Below are positions 10,123 to 19,090 of a stretch of 64,000 bases of DNA, in pieces. The stretch is from positions 146,871-210,870 of the forward strand of contig CAJNDS010002220.1 of NCBI GenBank assembly GCA_905221605.1, written 5' to 3'. This stretch comes from Symbiodinium natans (lineage: Eukaryota; Sar; Dinophyceae; Suessiales; Symbiodiniaceae). The position numbers were made by a program, and so were the translations under genes. How positions within the stretch are numbered: position 1 is the stretch's first letter; each line of letters opens with the position of its first letter. The notes beneath the pieces are model-generated. The model saw only the letters and a program-made list of their open reading frames with translations. It was not told where the DNA came from and ran no database searches.

Positions 10123-13030
10123 CGGATCGTATTCTTCGGGAAACTCCCCAGTCTGACCTAGGCTTTGCCTGTACTTCATGCTGGCGAAGCACGTGCCCTT
10201 CAACATCGGAGATCAGAAGGCATGCTGGGTTTAGGGGATTTGTGTTTTTGGGATGTGTTGGGTCCAGGCAGAGGAGATGTGCGTGTGCGTGCGTGTGAGA
10301 AATAGAGAGAAGGAGAGATTCATTTCGCAGCACATGCCCAAAGCAAATAGCTCTTCGGCACCCAAAGGTTTTTGGGTTTCTGTGTGGGGTGCTTGGGCAT
10401 TTCAGAAAGAACACACTCCTCCCTAAGAGCAGGGTTTCGGGCTTGGGGGGCTTGAGGTTCAGAGCCCGTGTTTGGACTTAGGGTTGCCACGCTTCCCCCG
10501 CCAGGTCGCCAACACCTTGCTGGCAGGTGCTGCGGACAGGGTTGCCCAGAGCCCCTAATTCCTTAAACCATTTAGCACCTTGGGATAGCTTACGTCTTCC
10601 CTCTTGTTCGGTTTTAAGTTTTAAGAAGGTCTTTTCAGGAATATTTTCAAAGGCAGGTTCAGCAGTACAGCAATTTGGGGTTCAGCGCTTAGGGGTCTAG
10701 GGTTTCTTTGCTTCAGTCGAAGATTCGGGGCATAAGAATTGGGAAGGCTTACGGGGGGGCTTATTCGGACAAGCTTGCCACCCAAAATCCTGAGCCCTTG
10801 ACCCCCAAGCCGAATCCGGAACCTCTACGGTGATAGAAATGAGTGGCTGAACCTACAGGGGAGGGTGGTTGGGGTGCAGCGAGCCTGATTACAAGCATGC
10901 CAAACCCTAAACTTAGGGTTTAAGGTTTGAGGGTATAGGGGTTTAGAGTTCTGGGTTTCGGGGGTTTGGGTGTAGTGGATGTGCAACTGGCTTCCAAAGA
11001 AACTCCTTGAGCCTTCATTGGGCTCACACCTTCCGTCCGGACACCAGTCGATGCATACCCGGACGAAGCCCTGAACCCTTCTACGCCCGACCTTTTCGAG
11101 GCTCACCCGACGTATGCTTTGGGGGCCGCCTAGGGCTGAGGGGTTCAACCCTAAACCCTTGAGGCTTGAGGTATCCGTAAGGGTCCCCTGAAGCCCTAAA
11201 CACCCCCGTGTCCGCAGGCAAGCTGCCCCAGGTGGACTGGAGCATCATGACGCCCGTGGCAGGGAACCTCATCAGGCACGGGGTTTAGGGTTTGGGGGGT
11301 TTTGGGTTTGGGTTTTGAGTTTTGGATTTTGGGGTTTTGGGGTTTAGGGTTTAGGGTTCAGGGTTTAGGTAGGGTTTGGGGTTCCAGGGTTTAGGCTCTA
11401 GGGCTCAGGGTTTAGGGCTTCTAGTTCTCCCAGTGGGTTATATTGGTGATCCTGGGGCTGCAGAGCTTCCAGGGTTTGGCAAGGTTGGAAGTACAGGTTC
11501 CGGTTACAGATTCAGGGCTTCTCCCTCAACCCTAAATCCATCCTAAATCCTGAACCCTACACCCTAAGGCCCTAAACTCTAAATGCCTACTAACATCCCC
11601 GTGCCCTGAACCTTGACAAGGTTGGATGGCATCAGCCGTTCCTCCGTGTAGGAGTTTAGGGTTCCGGGTTTAGAGTTGAGGGCTCTGAAAAGCATCTGTT
11701 TAGGGCGTCGGGGGTTCGGGCCGTTGACGGCTCAGGCGGTTAAGGGTTTGATGAAAGCTGTACGGCTTAGGGTCACTAACCCTGTAGCCCTGGTAACCCT
11801 GGACGTCGGTGTCAATCATAGAGAGGGCGTAGTAAAGTAAAAGGCCAGGGCTGAATCAGCCTAATCCCGAAAGTCGGCCGCAAGGCAGTGCCTGTTGGTG
11901 GATCCTTGCGACCGGCCGACGGCCATGGAGCTGCCTCGGCCCTGTCAGTGTTGGGCTTCAGGGTTCATCAGGGTTCATCAGGGTTCATCAGGGTTCATCA
12001 GGGTTCAGGGTTTGGGGCTTAGGAATTTAGTGCTTCAGGGTTTGAAGGCTTAAGAGTTGCGGCTGAAGGGCTGTGAGCTTTTTAGGGGTTCACCTTACTT
12101 GGGGTAACGAAATCACCGACATGTTCTATGCCTTCGCCATTTTCTGAGGCGACTTCACCCCTTCTTTGGCAAGTCTGGCCCCACGAATAGCCTGAAGAAG
12201 GGCACGAGGCCGCTGGCTCTTTGGCTTCGCTTGCTTTGCAACCTTCAAACCTCAGCCCGCTTGTCCCCGAATTTACTCGGACCCTCCAATTAAATCCCCA
12301 AAGCCCCCAAGGCCTAAACAGACCCCGAGTACTCGCTTTCGGGCTTGGGGAATTCACTCAGCAAAGAACGGTTTCCCTTTATGTCGAGGCTTGGGGGGGA
12401 GGAGAGGGAACCCGAGGTTCAAGACGGCATTAAGGCTTGCGGGGGTTTGTGGCTAGGGTTAGCAGGGGATTAGGGTTTAAGGTTTATGAATCATGAAGCA
12501 TTCCTTCATTCCTGGGCCCCCTTGGGACCAGGCCTTGATATATTCGGGATTGGAGGGGGAGGGAGGGGGTGAGGGGGGGGAGGGGGGGGAGGGGGAGGGG
12601 GAGGGGTTTGGAGCTTTCGGGCCAGTGTCTAGGTCTTATGCCAAACCGAAGAACCCCTGGGCGACCTTTGTGTCCCCTAAACCCTAAGCCCTAAAGCCTA
12701 AACCATCACACAAGTTGCTGGATCTGGCAGGCCTCCCGCCAAGCCCTGAAGTCCAGTGACTACCCGAGATTCCTAAACCCGAACCATGGCAACCCAACCA
12801 AACCCTAAGGGACTTTATAAGCAACCTCCAAGGCTTTAGGGCTTAGGGTTGAGGGCTTAGGGTTTTACGGCTGAGGGTTGAGGGGAAAGGGTTTAGGGTT
12901 TGGGGTTTAGGGTTTAGGGTTTAGGGTCAGGGTTGCCCTTTTGGCTGGGTTGCCAGGACGATTAGCATCGAAAGCACGCAAAGCGTGGAGGACAACTTGG
13001 CTTGCGCCTCGCGATTGAACTCACCTGTTG
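316..13030 (+). CDS. Ser/Thr protein kinase split over 14 mini-exons (5' part lies outside or was not found)
   Basis: Fourteen + strand pieces (316-378, 686-723, 1192-1259, 3314-3385, 4036-4109, 7591-7679, 8285-8309, 8786-8812, 9350-9394, 10162-10219, 10505-10526, 11218-11275, 11885-11932, 12957-13030) join in phase at every junction. The product shows the kinase order: alphaC, HPAVITF, hinge YIVMDLCS, HRDIKPANLL catalytic loop, ITDFN, APELRFG, DIWACG, PFN and RQCLLVDP..RPTA. It should transfer phosphate from ATP to Ser/Thr; the substrate is unknown. HRD is intact, while the metal-binding motif reads DFN instead of DFG. The glycine loop and beta3 lysine were not found and probably precede the window. 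Inferred donors are mostly GC (one GA, a few GT); all acceptors are AG. Introns run from 266 to about 3,500 nt and are telomere-like. Family assignment is secure; individual ends may shift by a few bases. Confidence 0.88.
686..723 (+). CDS. kinase exon: beta4-beta5 (HPAVITFRAWYE)
   Basis: Acceptor CGCTTGCAG; reads HPAVITFRAWYE, the usual HPxVI segment after alphaC, and ends with one base. The donor is GC (GAAG|GCGGGA). The single leftover G plus GT of the next exon makes Gly, giving WYEGPVSAYIVMDL across the junction. Confidence 0.8.
1192..1259 (+). CDS. kinase exon: hinge (YIVMDLCS)
   Basis: Acceptor CTCCGTGCAG. Reads PVSAYIVMDLCSTAVEDFI then KKE: beta5, the hinge and the start of alphaD. 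The donor is GC (GAG|GCAGCA; one codon further, at 1262, is equally possible without changing phase). A stop follows at once if read through, which supports an exon end here. Confidence 0.88.
1270..3178 (+). other. kinase intron, no further gene seen
   Basis: Degenerate TTTAGGG/CCCTAAA in both orientations, a G run at 2341 and a C run at 2893. Short open frames occur but none has paired splice sites and coding sense. Confidence 0.7.
3179..3283. mobile_element. small foldback (MITE-like) element, about 105 bp
   Basis: Ends GGACCGGGAGCA and TGCTCCCGGGTC are inverted copies; inside are CCCTTATAATCCC and AAAAGGGTACCCTTTA. A diverged relative with the same layout lies at 20818-20924, and a right-half remnant at about 35515-35563 (AAAAGTGCACCCTGTATGTT). 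No coding capacity. Sits in a kinase intron. Confidence 0.6.
3314..3385 (+). CDS. kinase exon: alphaE (QLIRGVDYLHHKR)
   Basis: Acceptor TTCGCCAG. Reads VSDMGFQLIRGVDYLHHKR then ASGSG, the alphaE helix just before the catalytic loop. It ends in phase 0 at GGA|GTTTGG, a GT donor lying inside the following G-rich telomere-like tract. Confidence 0.88.
4036..4109 (+). CDS. kinase exon: catalytic loop (HRDIKPANLLL)
   Basis: Acceptor CTCCCGAG. Reads VVHRDIKPANLLLHRPRPRD then PDEL, holding the catalytic Asp, Lys and Asn of HRDxKxxN. Donor CTCGA|GTGGGT leaves two bases, matching the one-base start of the exon at 7591. The intron between them is about 3.5 kb. Confidence 0.92.
5391..5472. repeat. TTTAGGG array inside the kinase intron
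   Basis: About 11 perfect TTTAGGG units. The rest of 4110-7590 is degenerate TTTAGGG/CCCTAAA, a GA/GT microsatellite (6185-6255) and repeat-poor stretches (5480-6930) with no exon I can defend. Confidence 0.95.
7591..7679 (+). CDS. kinase exon: metal-binding segment (ITDFNSAKRVG)
   Basis: Contains ELQWQLKITDFNSAKRVG: beta7-beta8 with DFN at the DFG position. The acceptor GGGTAG at 7589-7590 fits phase; a second AG at 7612-7613 would need a different previous end. Two donors keep phase: GT at 7680 (adds KGN) or GC at 7668 (GCAAGG). Confidence 0.85.
8285..8309 (+). CDS. kinase micro-exon, 25 nt: activation segment (LLLTDRGT)
   Basis: Acceptor TACCCGAG, donor GC (GGCAC|GCGATGG). Reads LLLTDRG and, with the next exon, Thr. 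This is the loop between DFN and APE. It is recognisable only because its phase and sense fit both neighbours. Confidence 0.75.
8786..8812 (+). CDS. kinase micro-exon, 27 nt: APE motif (QLFNAPELR)
   Basis: Acceptor TTTGCCGAG, donor GC (TTGAG|GCGTGG). Reads QLFNAPEL with a final AG completed by A of the next exon to Arg, so the joined text is TQLFNAPELRFGRLWNERVD. It lies directly after a pure CCCTAAA array. Confidence 0.85.
9350..9394 (+). CDS. kinase exon: alphaF (DIWACG)
   Basis: Acceptor CCTGTGCAG. Reads FGRLWNERVDIWACG, subdomain IX with the conserved Asp. Donor is GC (GCGG|GCCGTG). The last GG joins with G of the next exon to give Gly, followed by LCLYFM. Confidence 0.9.
10076..10122. 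repeat. G homopolymer, over 40 nt
   Basis: Nearly unbroken G run in a kinase intron. It produces poly-Pro/poly-Gly frames such as a 204-codon minus ORF. Similar runs: 2341-2359 (G), 16621-16645 (C), 29451-29475 (G), 34002-34027 (C, at the gap), 39225-39243 (G), 60513-60539 (C). Confidence 0.95.
10162..10219 (+). CDS. kinase exon: subdomain X (LCLYFMLAKHVPFN)
   Basis: Acceptor CTGACCTAG. Reads LCLYFMLAKHVPFNIGDQK, matching the usual hydrophobic LxxM...PF block after DIWxCG. Donor GC (AAG|GCATGC), phase 0. A long G homopolymer (about 10080-10122) sits just upstream in the intron. Confidence 0.88.
10505..10526 (+). CDS. kinase micro-exon, 22 nt (VANTLLAG)
   Basis: Pyrimidine-rich acceptor CTTCCCCCGCCAG and donor GT (GCAG|GTGCTG). 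Reads VANTLLA plus one base. With the next exon it gives LLAGKLPQVDW, the usual segment before the alphaG-alphaH part of the C-lobe. Confidence 0.8.
11218..11275 (+). CDS. kinase exon (KLPQVDWSIMTPVAGNLIR)
   Basis: Acceptor GTGTCCGCAG. Reads KLPQVDWSIMTPVAGNLI and an Arg codon finished by the next exon. Donor GC (ATCAG|GCACGG). The intron that follows opens with a G-rich telomere-like tract and closes with a C-rich one. Confidence 0.87.
11885..11932 (+). CDS. kinase exon: subdomain XI (RQCLLVDPCDRPTAMEL)
   Basis: Acceptor GGCCGCAAG. Reads QCLLVDPCDRPTAMEL, the C-lobe motif with the conserved Arg of RPTA. Donor GC (GAGCT|GCCTCG) leaves two bases. Confidence 0.9.
11960..12005. repeat. decamer repeat (GGGTTCATCA)n
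   Basis: Four to five perfect copies of GGGTTCATCA in the intron after the kinase subdomain XI exon; another telomere-related unit expanded to 10 bp. Confidence 0.8.
12957..13030 (+). CDS. probable next kinase exon (C-terminal tail)
   Basis: Acceptor CTGGGTTGCCAG; reads TISIESTQSVEDNLACASRL then NSPVG. Donor GC (GTTG|GCAAGC, close to the usual GC-intron consensus). Its one-base start matches the two leftover bases of the 11885-11932 exon, but no kinase motif confirms that it belongs to the same gene. Confidence 0.6.
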
Positions 13031-13061
13031 GCAAGCTTCTTGAAATAAACCTTTGGATGTT

Positions 13062-13141
13062 CCCCCTTATAGTAACAGTGCTTAATGGGGATTTGAAGAG
13101 GGGTACTATAATCCCCATTAAGGACTGTTAGTATGAGGGGG
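13062..13141. mobile_element. 80-bp hairpin element
   Basis: Near-perfect inverted repeat: CCCCCTTATAGTAACAGT..TTAATGGGGAT against ATCCCCATTAA..ACTGTTAGTATGAGGGGG. A right-arm copy (GGACTGTTAGTATAGGGGG) occurs at about 21067-21086 and a partial one near 37730. Looks like a short non-autonomous element. Confidence 0.65.
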
Positions 13142-13744
13142 GAAGATCCCAACCTAAACCCTTTTCGGAAAGAAAACGAAGCCTCACTTTCTTAGGCCCT
13201 AAACCCTACATGTCTAACACACTTAAACCGAAATCCTGCCAAGCATCCTTCTAAGCCCCAAGCTATCAAGGTTTCCTAGGTAGGACATAGGGATATTATC
13301 TGCTATTTGCTTAAGAACCCCCAAAAAGAAAAGGTGACCCTTATCAGGAAGATGTTTTTTTTTTTTTTTTTGGGGGGGGGGGGGGTCTTAAGCAAAAAAA
13401 CAGTTATCTATTTACCCATCTTATTAGGTTTATGCGGACCTTATTTGGGTAAATTCTTCGGGCTTCTTTTAGGGCCAGCTGTAGCTTCAGTAGGGCCCCT
13501 TTGTTTGGTAGCTTCTTTGAAGTTCCTTTACCTGAGGGTTTAGGGTTTAGGGCTTAGGGTTTAGGGTGCTCATGGAAGTATTGTTTCCCAGAAGCCCCGA
13601 GAAGGCTTGTGTCTTTTGGCTGGCCCAGGTCCTGGCGCCCCGAACCCTCCCATTTCGAACACCCCCCCCTCCACTCGAGACCCTAGCCCCATAAACCCTC
13701 AGTACTAAGCCCTAAACCCTAACCCCATAACCCCTAAACATGAG

Positions 13745-13914
13745 GTCGCGTGGAACAAGCGAAGAGAGTCGAAGGAGCCCGGCAAAGAAGCTGCAGTAAG
13801 AGGTTTGGGGTTTAGGGCTGCCGTCTTTAGGGTCGGGTTTGTGGGCGGCGGTTTCAAATGGCATGTTCAACTCAAGAAGCGGTTATAGGGTACATAAATG
13901 CGCTTGAGAACTAG
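13745..13914 (+). CDS. two-exon gene end with a 35-nt intron; possibly the kinase C-terminus
   Basis: Exon 13745-13795 (VAWNKRRESKEPGKEAA in phase 0) ends at GCA|GTAAGA. A 35-nt intron 13796-13830 ends CCGTCTTTAG, and exon 13831-13914 reads on to FQMACSTQEAVIGYINALEN and a TAG stop. Both splice sites are good and the phase is kept. Other frames are open in the first exon. Function not recognised. Confidence 0.55.
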
Positions 13915-14239
13915 AGGCCCCAGCCAGCTACGCGGCAGCCCCAGATCATACTAAAAGGCACGAATATGCACCATTCGGTTCCAGGCCCAAGGATTTGTTA
14001 AGGTTACAGACGGTTCGGGGTGAAAAGGGTTTGTCGTTAGTCCTTGGGTTTGGGGCTTCAATAGAGTCTTGGGGCTCAGAGGAGATTGAGAGGGCTTAGG
14101 GTTTCCGAAGCATGAACCCCATTGACCCCCTTTTGAAGCCCGGAAGCTCTGCAATCGCCACACTGGAAGCTGAGAGCTGGCTTCAAGTCTCTATGTCAGG
14201 TTTAGGTTTAGGGCTTCGGGTTTAGCTTTCCAGGTGCTC

Positions 14240-15380
14240 CAGGGGGCCCAAACCCTGAGTTGCGGCCCCTTCCCGTCTTGAGTCATGATGGTTCTGCATT
14301 TGTTCATGTGGTCAGCTTTCCAAAGTCGAGTCCCTCTGGGCACCGTAGATATAGAAGGCGCGAGCGCGAGCTGGTGTCGTGGTTGTTCAGCATGGAGGCT
14401 GTTCCTTCTGGCAAGCGCTGCTGCAACTCTCTCGCTAAGAACAGGGCGCCTAAACCCCAATACCGAGACCCTAAACGTTTGTTCGTAGCTCCTGTACGCA
14501 AAGGAGGGGTGTGTTTGATTTATGCGTGCGTCTTCAGACTAGACGAGAGCAGGGTGCGATAAAGGTTGCCTGAAATTAACACTTCATAGTCATGCAAAGT
14601 CCTTACATAATGCAAACCAGACAGGAAACCCTCAGCCCAAACCCACAAGAGGCAATCTACTAAAAAGGCCCGTGCGCTAGTTCCTGTTGCGGGAAGCTTG
14701 GCGCCGGACCCTCAATCGCCGAAGTCGCCCAAACAATTCGACTTGCGCCTTTGCTCAGAAGCTTGCGTCTCCAACCTTGAGCCAAAAGACCCACATTCCG
14801 AATGGTTGTTGATGCTGGTGTCCTTCGCCCCAAGCACAAAGCGTAGTTCTGATGGAGATTTTCGGACAGATTGCCAAGGGTCATGTTGCACGCAGCCAGA
14901 AGCATCCGTGCAAGTCGGTAAACCCAATGCAAGGCGCGGAGGCCCTTGGAATGGACTTGCGGTGCGGGATAAGGAGAAGGGCGGGGCTCGGGGTACGGTC
15001 CTGCCCATAGCTAGTATCCGCACAAACCTTGGGTTCAGTAGCCCAGACGAACTAGAGACCTGCCTCTGGATCCTGGGGTATTTTCGTGATTTAGGCCGGG
15101 CCCGGTGCCCTTAGTAGACTCCTTATAAGGCCCCCGTCTCTTCCGTATGGGACTCTGTAAACGGGTCCCTGATGACACGAGGAGTCGACCTCGACGAACT
15201 CAAGCTTTACCGCGAGCAGAAAGATTGCGTTGGAGAATCCAACATTGGACGCCCGGCTCGGTCGCACTTCGGGCATTCCTGTTCTGGGACCCTGTGCTAC
15301 CCTTCCCTACCACTCAGAACACTAGCCCCTGAAGAAGCTCTAAGCTCGAAGCCTGAAATTAAGGCTTCATAACTTTGGGT
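14240..15380 (+). other. repeat-poor island with several overlapping open frames
   Basis: This stretch almost lacks TTTAGGG-like sequence and has open frames on both strands. On +, 14698-15114 is open for 138 codons and ends SSPDELETCLWILGYF...; 15172-15372 contains VDLDELKLYREQKDC. A GC-donor-like site lies at 14411 after MEAVPS. It may be exonic or an old inserted element. No family recognised. Confidence 0.35.
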
Positions 15381-15536
15381 CGGGGATAGCTAGGGGTGCT
15401 CCGAAAGCCGAAACCCTGAGAACCCCAAGCCTCAGGACCTAAATCCCAAGCGTTGTCAGGCTTGTGGTAGGGGTTCGACGTATCAAGTCTTCAGCTCAAG
15501 TCCCCTTATTGTCACAAACATGATGGTCCTAGCCAG

Positions 15537-15636
15537 GCTGCCCAGTAGTACCTTTAGAAACTTTAGTATTCCCTTGTATGCACCCCTTGATGCCAAAAGG
15601 GCACCAGTCGCGTTCTCTGGCTACTGGACAGCCTAG
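15537..15636 (+). CDS. candidate exon with stop (NFSIPLYAPLDAKRAPVAFS)
   Basis: Acceptor GTCCTAGCCAG; 33 codons including NFSIPLYAPLDAKRAPVAFS, then TAG at 15634-15636. A second candidate, 15695-15743, follows a pyrimidine-rich acceptor (CTTCTTGTTCCGAG) and reads DANVMLASCAQFRRRW. No homologue recognised. No other frame is as convincing. Confidence 0.45.
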
Positions 15637-16876
15637 ATAGGGCCCATGTTTCGGAGTGGGTCGGGGGCAACCAAGCAGCCCTTCTTGTTCCGAGGACGCC
15701 AACGTAATGCTGGCGTCTTGCGCCCAGTTTCGCCGGCGTTGGCGGATGCTTGTGGGTTTACGGATGTTTAGGGTGTAGGGTTTCGGGTTTCGGCTTCGGG
15801 GGTTTAGGAGACCCCCTGATCCACTAAGCTTAAACATGCTAAGCCCTGACCAAACCCTTAATGCAAAAGCCTCACATGGCGCCAAAGGGCTCCGATGCCT
15901 TCACAGGCCTTCAAATACACGCCGCAGGGTACACTAGTTGTAAGTGGGGATACAAGTACCCGAAATCGGCGCATAACCCATAGGAGCAGCTTAAACCCTA
16001 AAGTCCTTCCCCAAGGGCCCTAAAGCTACGCTTCAGTTTCTTTGGGTTGCTCGGGTGTACAGGTTCGGGGTTTGGGAAGTGAATTTCCTTTCGGGTTCAG
16101 GGTCTAGTGGATAGGCCCATGGGACATTTTCCCTCATCGTGGTGTTTAAGAGGGTTTTATTTAGGAAGATTTTGTCGGAGGCTTTAAAAGCCCAACCTAG
16201 GGCAAGCCCAGGTCTTGCGGTTTGGTCAATCTCGGCGACTCTCGCATGGGTGCGGCGCTCAGCGGGAGTGTGGCCGTCGGAGCTGTCTCGGGCTCTACAC
16301 GATCATCGTTCAGTCTACACACCCGCTAAACCCTAAGCCCTAATCCCCAGATGTATTCCCGTTTGTTATAGACTTGGTGCTCTGCGAGAGCACATCAATA
16401 CCAAAACTGTGGGTTTTCTTTATTCATTCCATCTCGGTGAATGACTGTGGTTTAGGGTTTAGGCGTAGCCATGAGGACCAGTTCACTAGAAGCTGTCGTG
16501 GAGTCTTCTAATCTAGGATGCCCTTTCAGTTGCCTCATTTCTAGTGGAAGCCTGCCTCCACAAAAGCAAAGGTGCCCGCAGGAAAAAAAGAGACCACTTA
16601 GAAAGAAACCGTTACCCCTGCCCCCCCCCCCCCCCCCCCCCCCCCATGATGATACTTCGGGTGCAGCTGGGCTCCAGCAAGCAAGCGCTAACATCATCAT
16701 GACCCCGGGAGGGTTAACAGGTAGAGGGTTCATGAGGGTAGTTATGCACTTGGGCGCCCATTTGCAGGATTTCTAGGGAAGTTTGAGACCCTAAACCCTA
16801 AACCCTACAACGCAAAACCCAGTGTGTTTAGGCCTTTCTAGGGCCAGCATTGTCGGGAGGCCGCGAAGCGCCACAG

Positions 16877-17357
16877 GTCCAGCGAGGCTCGGTATGGCTG
16901 GAGGTGGAGGAGCGCCTCTCGTCTCCCTGTCTTAGAGCATGTCACAGGGCTTTCAGGGTTTAGGGTTTAGGGTCCCCGGAACCCTAAACCCCATAAACCC
17001 TAAACCCTAAACGCTGAACCCAGTTTGGACTCTAGACCCTGAACCCTGAGCCCTAAACCCTAAACTGTCGGAGTGCGAGTGCCAGTCGCGCAGGAGAAGA
17101 TACAGCGAAAGGAGCGGGCCCGCAGAAGCCTCGATGAATGGGGGGTCCCCCTGTTTTGGTTTAGGTCCGACACCCCTGAACCCCAAACCCTCCACTCAGG
17201 CCTGCAGCCAGAGGCTAATAGGAGACAGGGTTGGGGGTTCAGAGGGTTGGGCTGAAGAGTCTAGGACATCAACTCCTATGCGGCCCAGAGAAGCCCTGAA
17301 ACTCTTGGGGCGAAGCGGGCGAAGCCCTGGATTCAAAAAATGGATCAAAGGGTCTAA
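16877..17357 (+). CDS. three-exon gene segment, unknown function
   Basis: Exons 16877-16957 (VQRGSVWLEVEERLSSPCLR...), 17094-17144 (EKIQRKERARRSLDEWG) and 17265-17357 (DINSYAAQRSPETLGAKRAK..., TAA stop) are all phase 0 at their joins, 225 nt in total. The product is charged and helical in the middle. Intron 16958-17093 is a telomere-repeat hairpin; intron 17145-17264 is degenerate. 5' exons are unknown; an open stretch at 16211-16330 could be one. Confidence 0.65.
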
Positions 17358-17821
17358 GCCCTTAAATCGGCGGCTGTGGGTTTGGGGTCGGGGGGGGGGG
17401 GGGGGGAGTTGACGGTTTTGAGTTTTCGGCACCTTGTGGCGATGGAATGGGTCCTGACACGAAAGCTCCCTGCTCAGATCCCAGCCCCGAAGGTTTGGGG
17501 ACCTTGATGGTTCAGTAATTGAACAAGAAGGTGTGGGGTTCTGGCCCTCAGCAGTCAAGCTAGCACCCCGATTCATACCTCAGTATTCAGTATCCTAAAA
17601 CCGAAACCCTATACCGAAGTAGCCCCAACACAGCATCGTTTTGCAAATTCGTAGGGTCCGCTATGAAAAGAGGTTTGTTCATGTGTTCTCTTAGAGGTAC
17701 GTTTCGGGGCTTCGCAACGGAGATTCTATATCCTAACCAAAAGCACCTTGGGCCCTCTTAAGGGTGCGGGGTTTGGGGTTTAGGGTTTAGGGTTTATAGG
17801 GCTTCCTCTTCGTGAGGCAAG

Positions 17822-17863
17822 CTGTCGCTAAAAGCGCCGCCATCTCAGTGGGCAGTGTCTGGG
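17822..17863 (+). CDS. candidate 42-nt exon (LSLKAPPSQWAVSG)
   Basis: Acceptor region CTTCGTGAGGCAAG and donor TCTGGG|GTAACG; phase 0 to 0, LSLKAPPSQWAVSG. It sits between a G-rich tract upstream and mixed telomere-like DNA downstream. Partner exons not identified. Confidence 0.4.
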
Positions 17864-18098
17864 GTAACGTTCAGGGTTTTAAACCCTAAACCCGAATAGG
17901 GTTGAGGGTTTAGAGCTTGGTGTTTAGGATGTAGGGCTTACGGTCATCTCGATTGGTCCTTGAAAGACATTCATTCAGCTAGAGATATGCGAAGATCTGA
18001 AACCAAGAAGCCCTAAAGCCGAAAGTGAAACTGAAATATTGTGAGGGTCTAAGGTAGGGATACGGTTGAGGCTTCATGAAGCCCCTCTTTAGAAGTAG

Positions 18099-19090
18099 GA
18101 GGGCCGTGGAGCATCTTGAAGTCGCGCTCTCTCAGCAGCTCGCCATGAAATCCTTCGCTAGCCAAAGACACAGCGCGTGCGCGCCCAGGTGTTGAAAGTC
18201 CTGATGTCTTTTTCAAACATGCCCTGCCCGATTCGATCCGATCGACATCGACATTTCGATTCGATTTGGCTGCGATTCGAGCCGATTTCCCGATTCCCCC
18301 TCCTCTCCCGGTGGGAGGCTGGGAGGTGGTGGGAGGTGGGAGGCAGGGTTGGGAGAGGCTGGGAGGTGGGGTGCGGCGCTTGTATGGGAGGGAGGTGAGG
18401 AGGCGACTGGGAGGTGGGAGGCGGGTGGTGGGAGGGTTGCAACGACAGGGTCTCGATCGATCGCTCCGATCATCGATCCGATTCGACACCGGTGTTTGCG
18501 AGAGGTTGGCGAGGTTCAAAGCAAAGCACTGAACAGGGACTCGTGTGACCCGATAGCAGAGGACCCTGCTTAGGTTTCGGGCTTAGAGTTTACCACCGAA
18601 GCCCAGTCTTTTTTCTGGGTCCTTGCTATGCAACCCCTTACTAGAAGATTCTTAGTTGACTTTACAGGTAGGGTCCAAGAACCTTTAAGACTTCATAAGA
18701 CCCCAAAAAGACCCAATCAGGTCCAAGAAGTACCCAAAAAAGGCACCAAAAGGCGCCTCCAACCCTCAGAACCCGAAGACCCTCAGAACCCTGAACCCTG
18801 AACCTCCGCCAAGGAGTCCTTTGTTTCTGGGCGGCCGTAGCTTTCCCACGCCGCCAACGCCTGCGGCAGAGCGCGCCTTGCTTTAAGGGTGTAGGGTTTG
18901 GTCGAAGGTTTAGGGTTTGAAGGTTTAGGGTTTAAAGGTCTAGGGCTTAGGGCTCAGGGGTCTTTAATGGGCTTTCACTTAACCGAAAAGCCTGAACCTT
19001 AAACTCGTTTCAAGGTCAATTTCTTTGGGGTTTTGAGGGGTGTAAGTGCTGAAGAGTGTGTGGTGGCCCTGATGACGTTGGGCGGCTCGG
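18099..19090 (+). CDS. two-exon gene segment (AVEHLEVALSQQLA)
   Basis: Exon 18099-18188 reads RAVEHLEVALSQQLAMKSFA... and ends CCCAG|GTGTTG with two leftover bases. Exon 19047-19090 starts with the one base needed and reads AEECVVALMTLGGS, ending TCGG|GTTTAA. A minus-strand frame is also open over the first exon. May belong to the gene that continues at 19990. Confidence 0.5.

Noticed and set aside
9800-10414. 204-codon minus-strand ORF with a long poly-Pro run
   Set aside because: The Pro run is the complement of a G homopolymer, and the + strand carries the kinase exon 10162-10219 inside it. A shadow frame.
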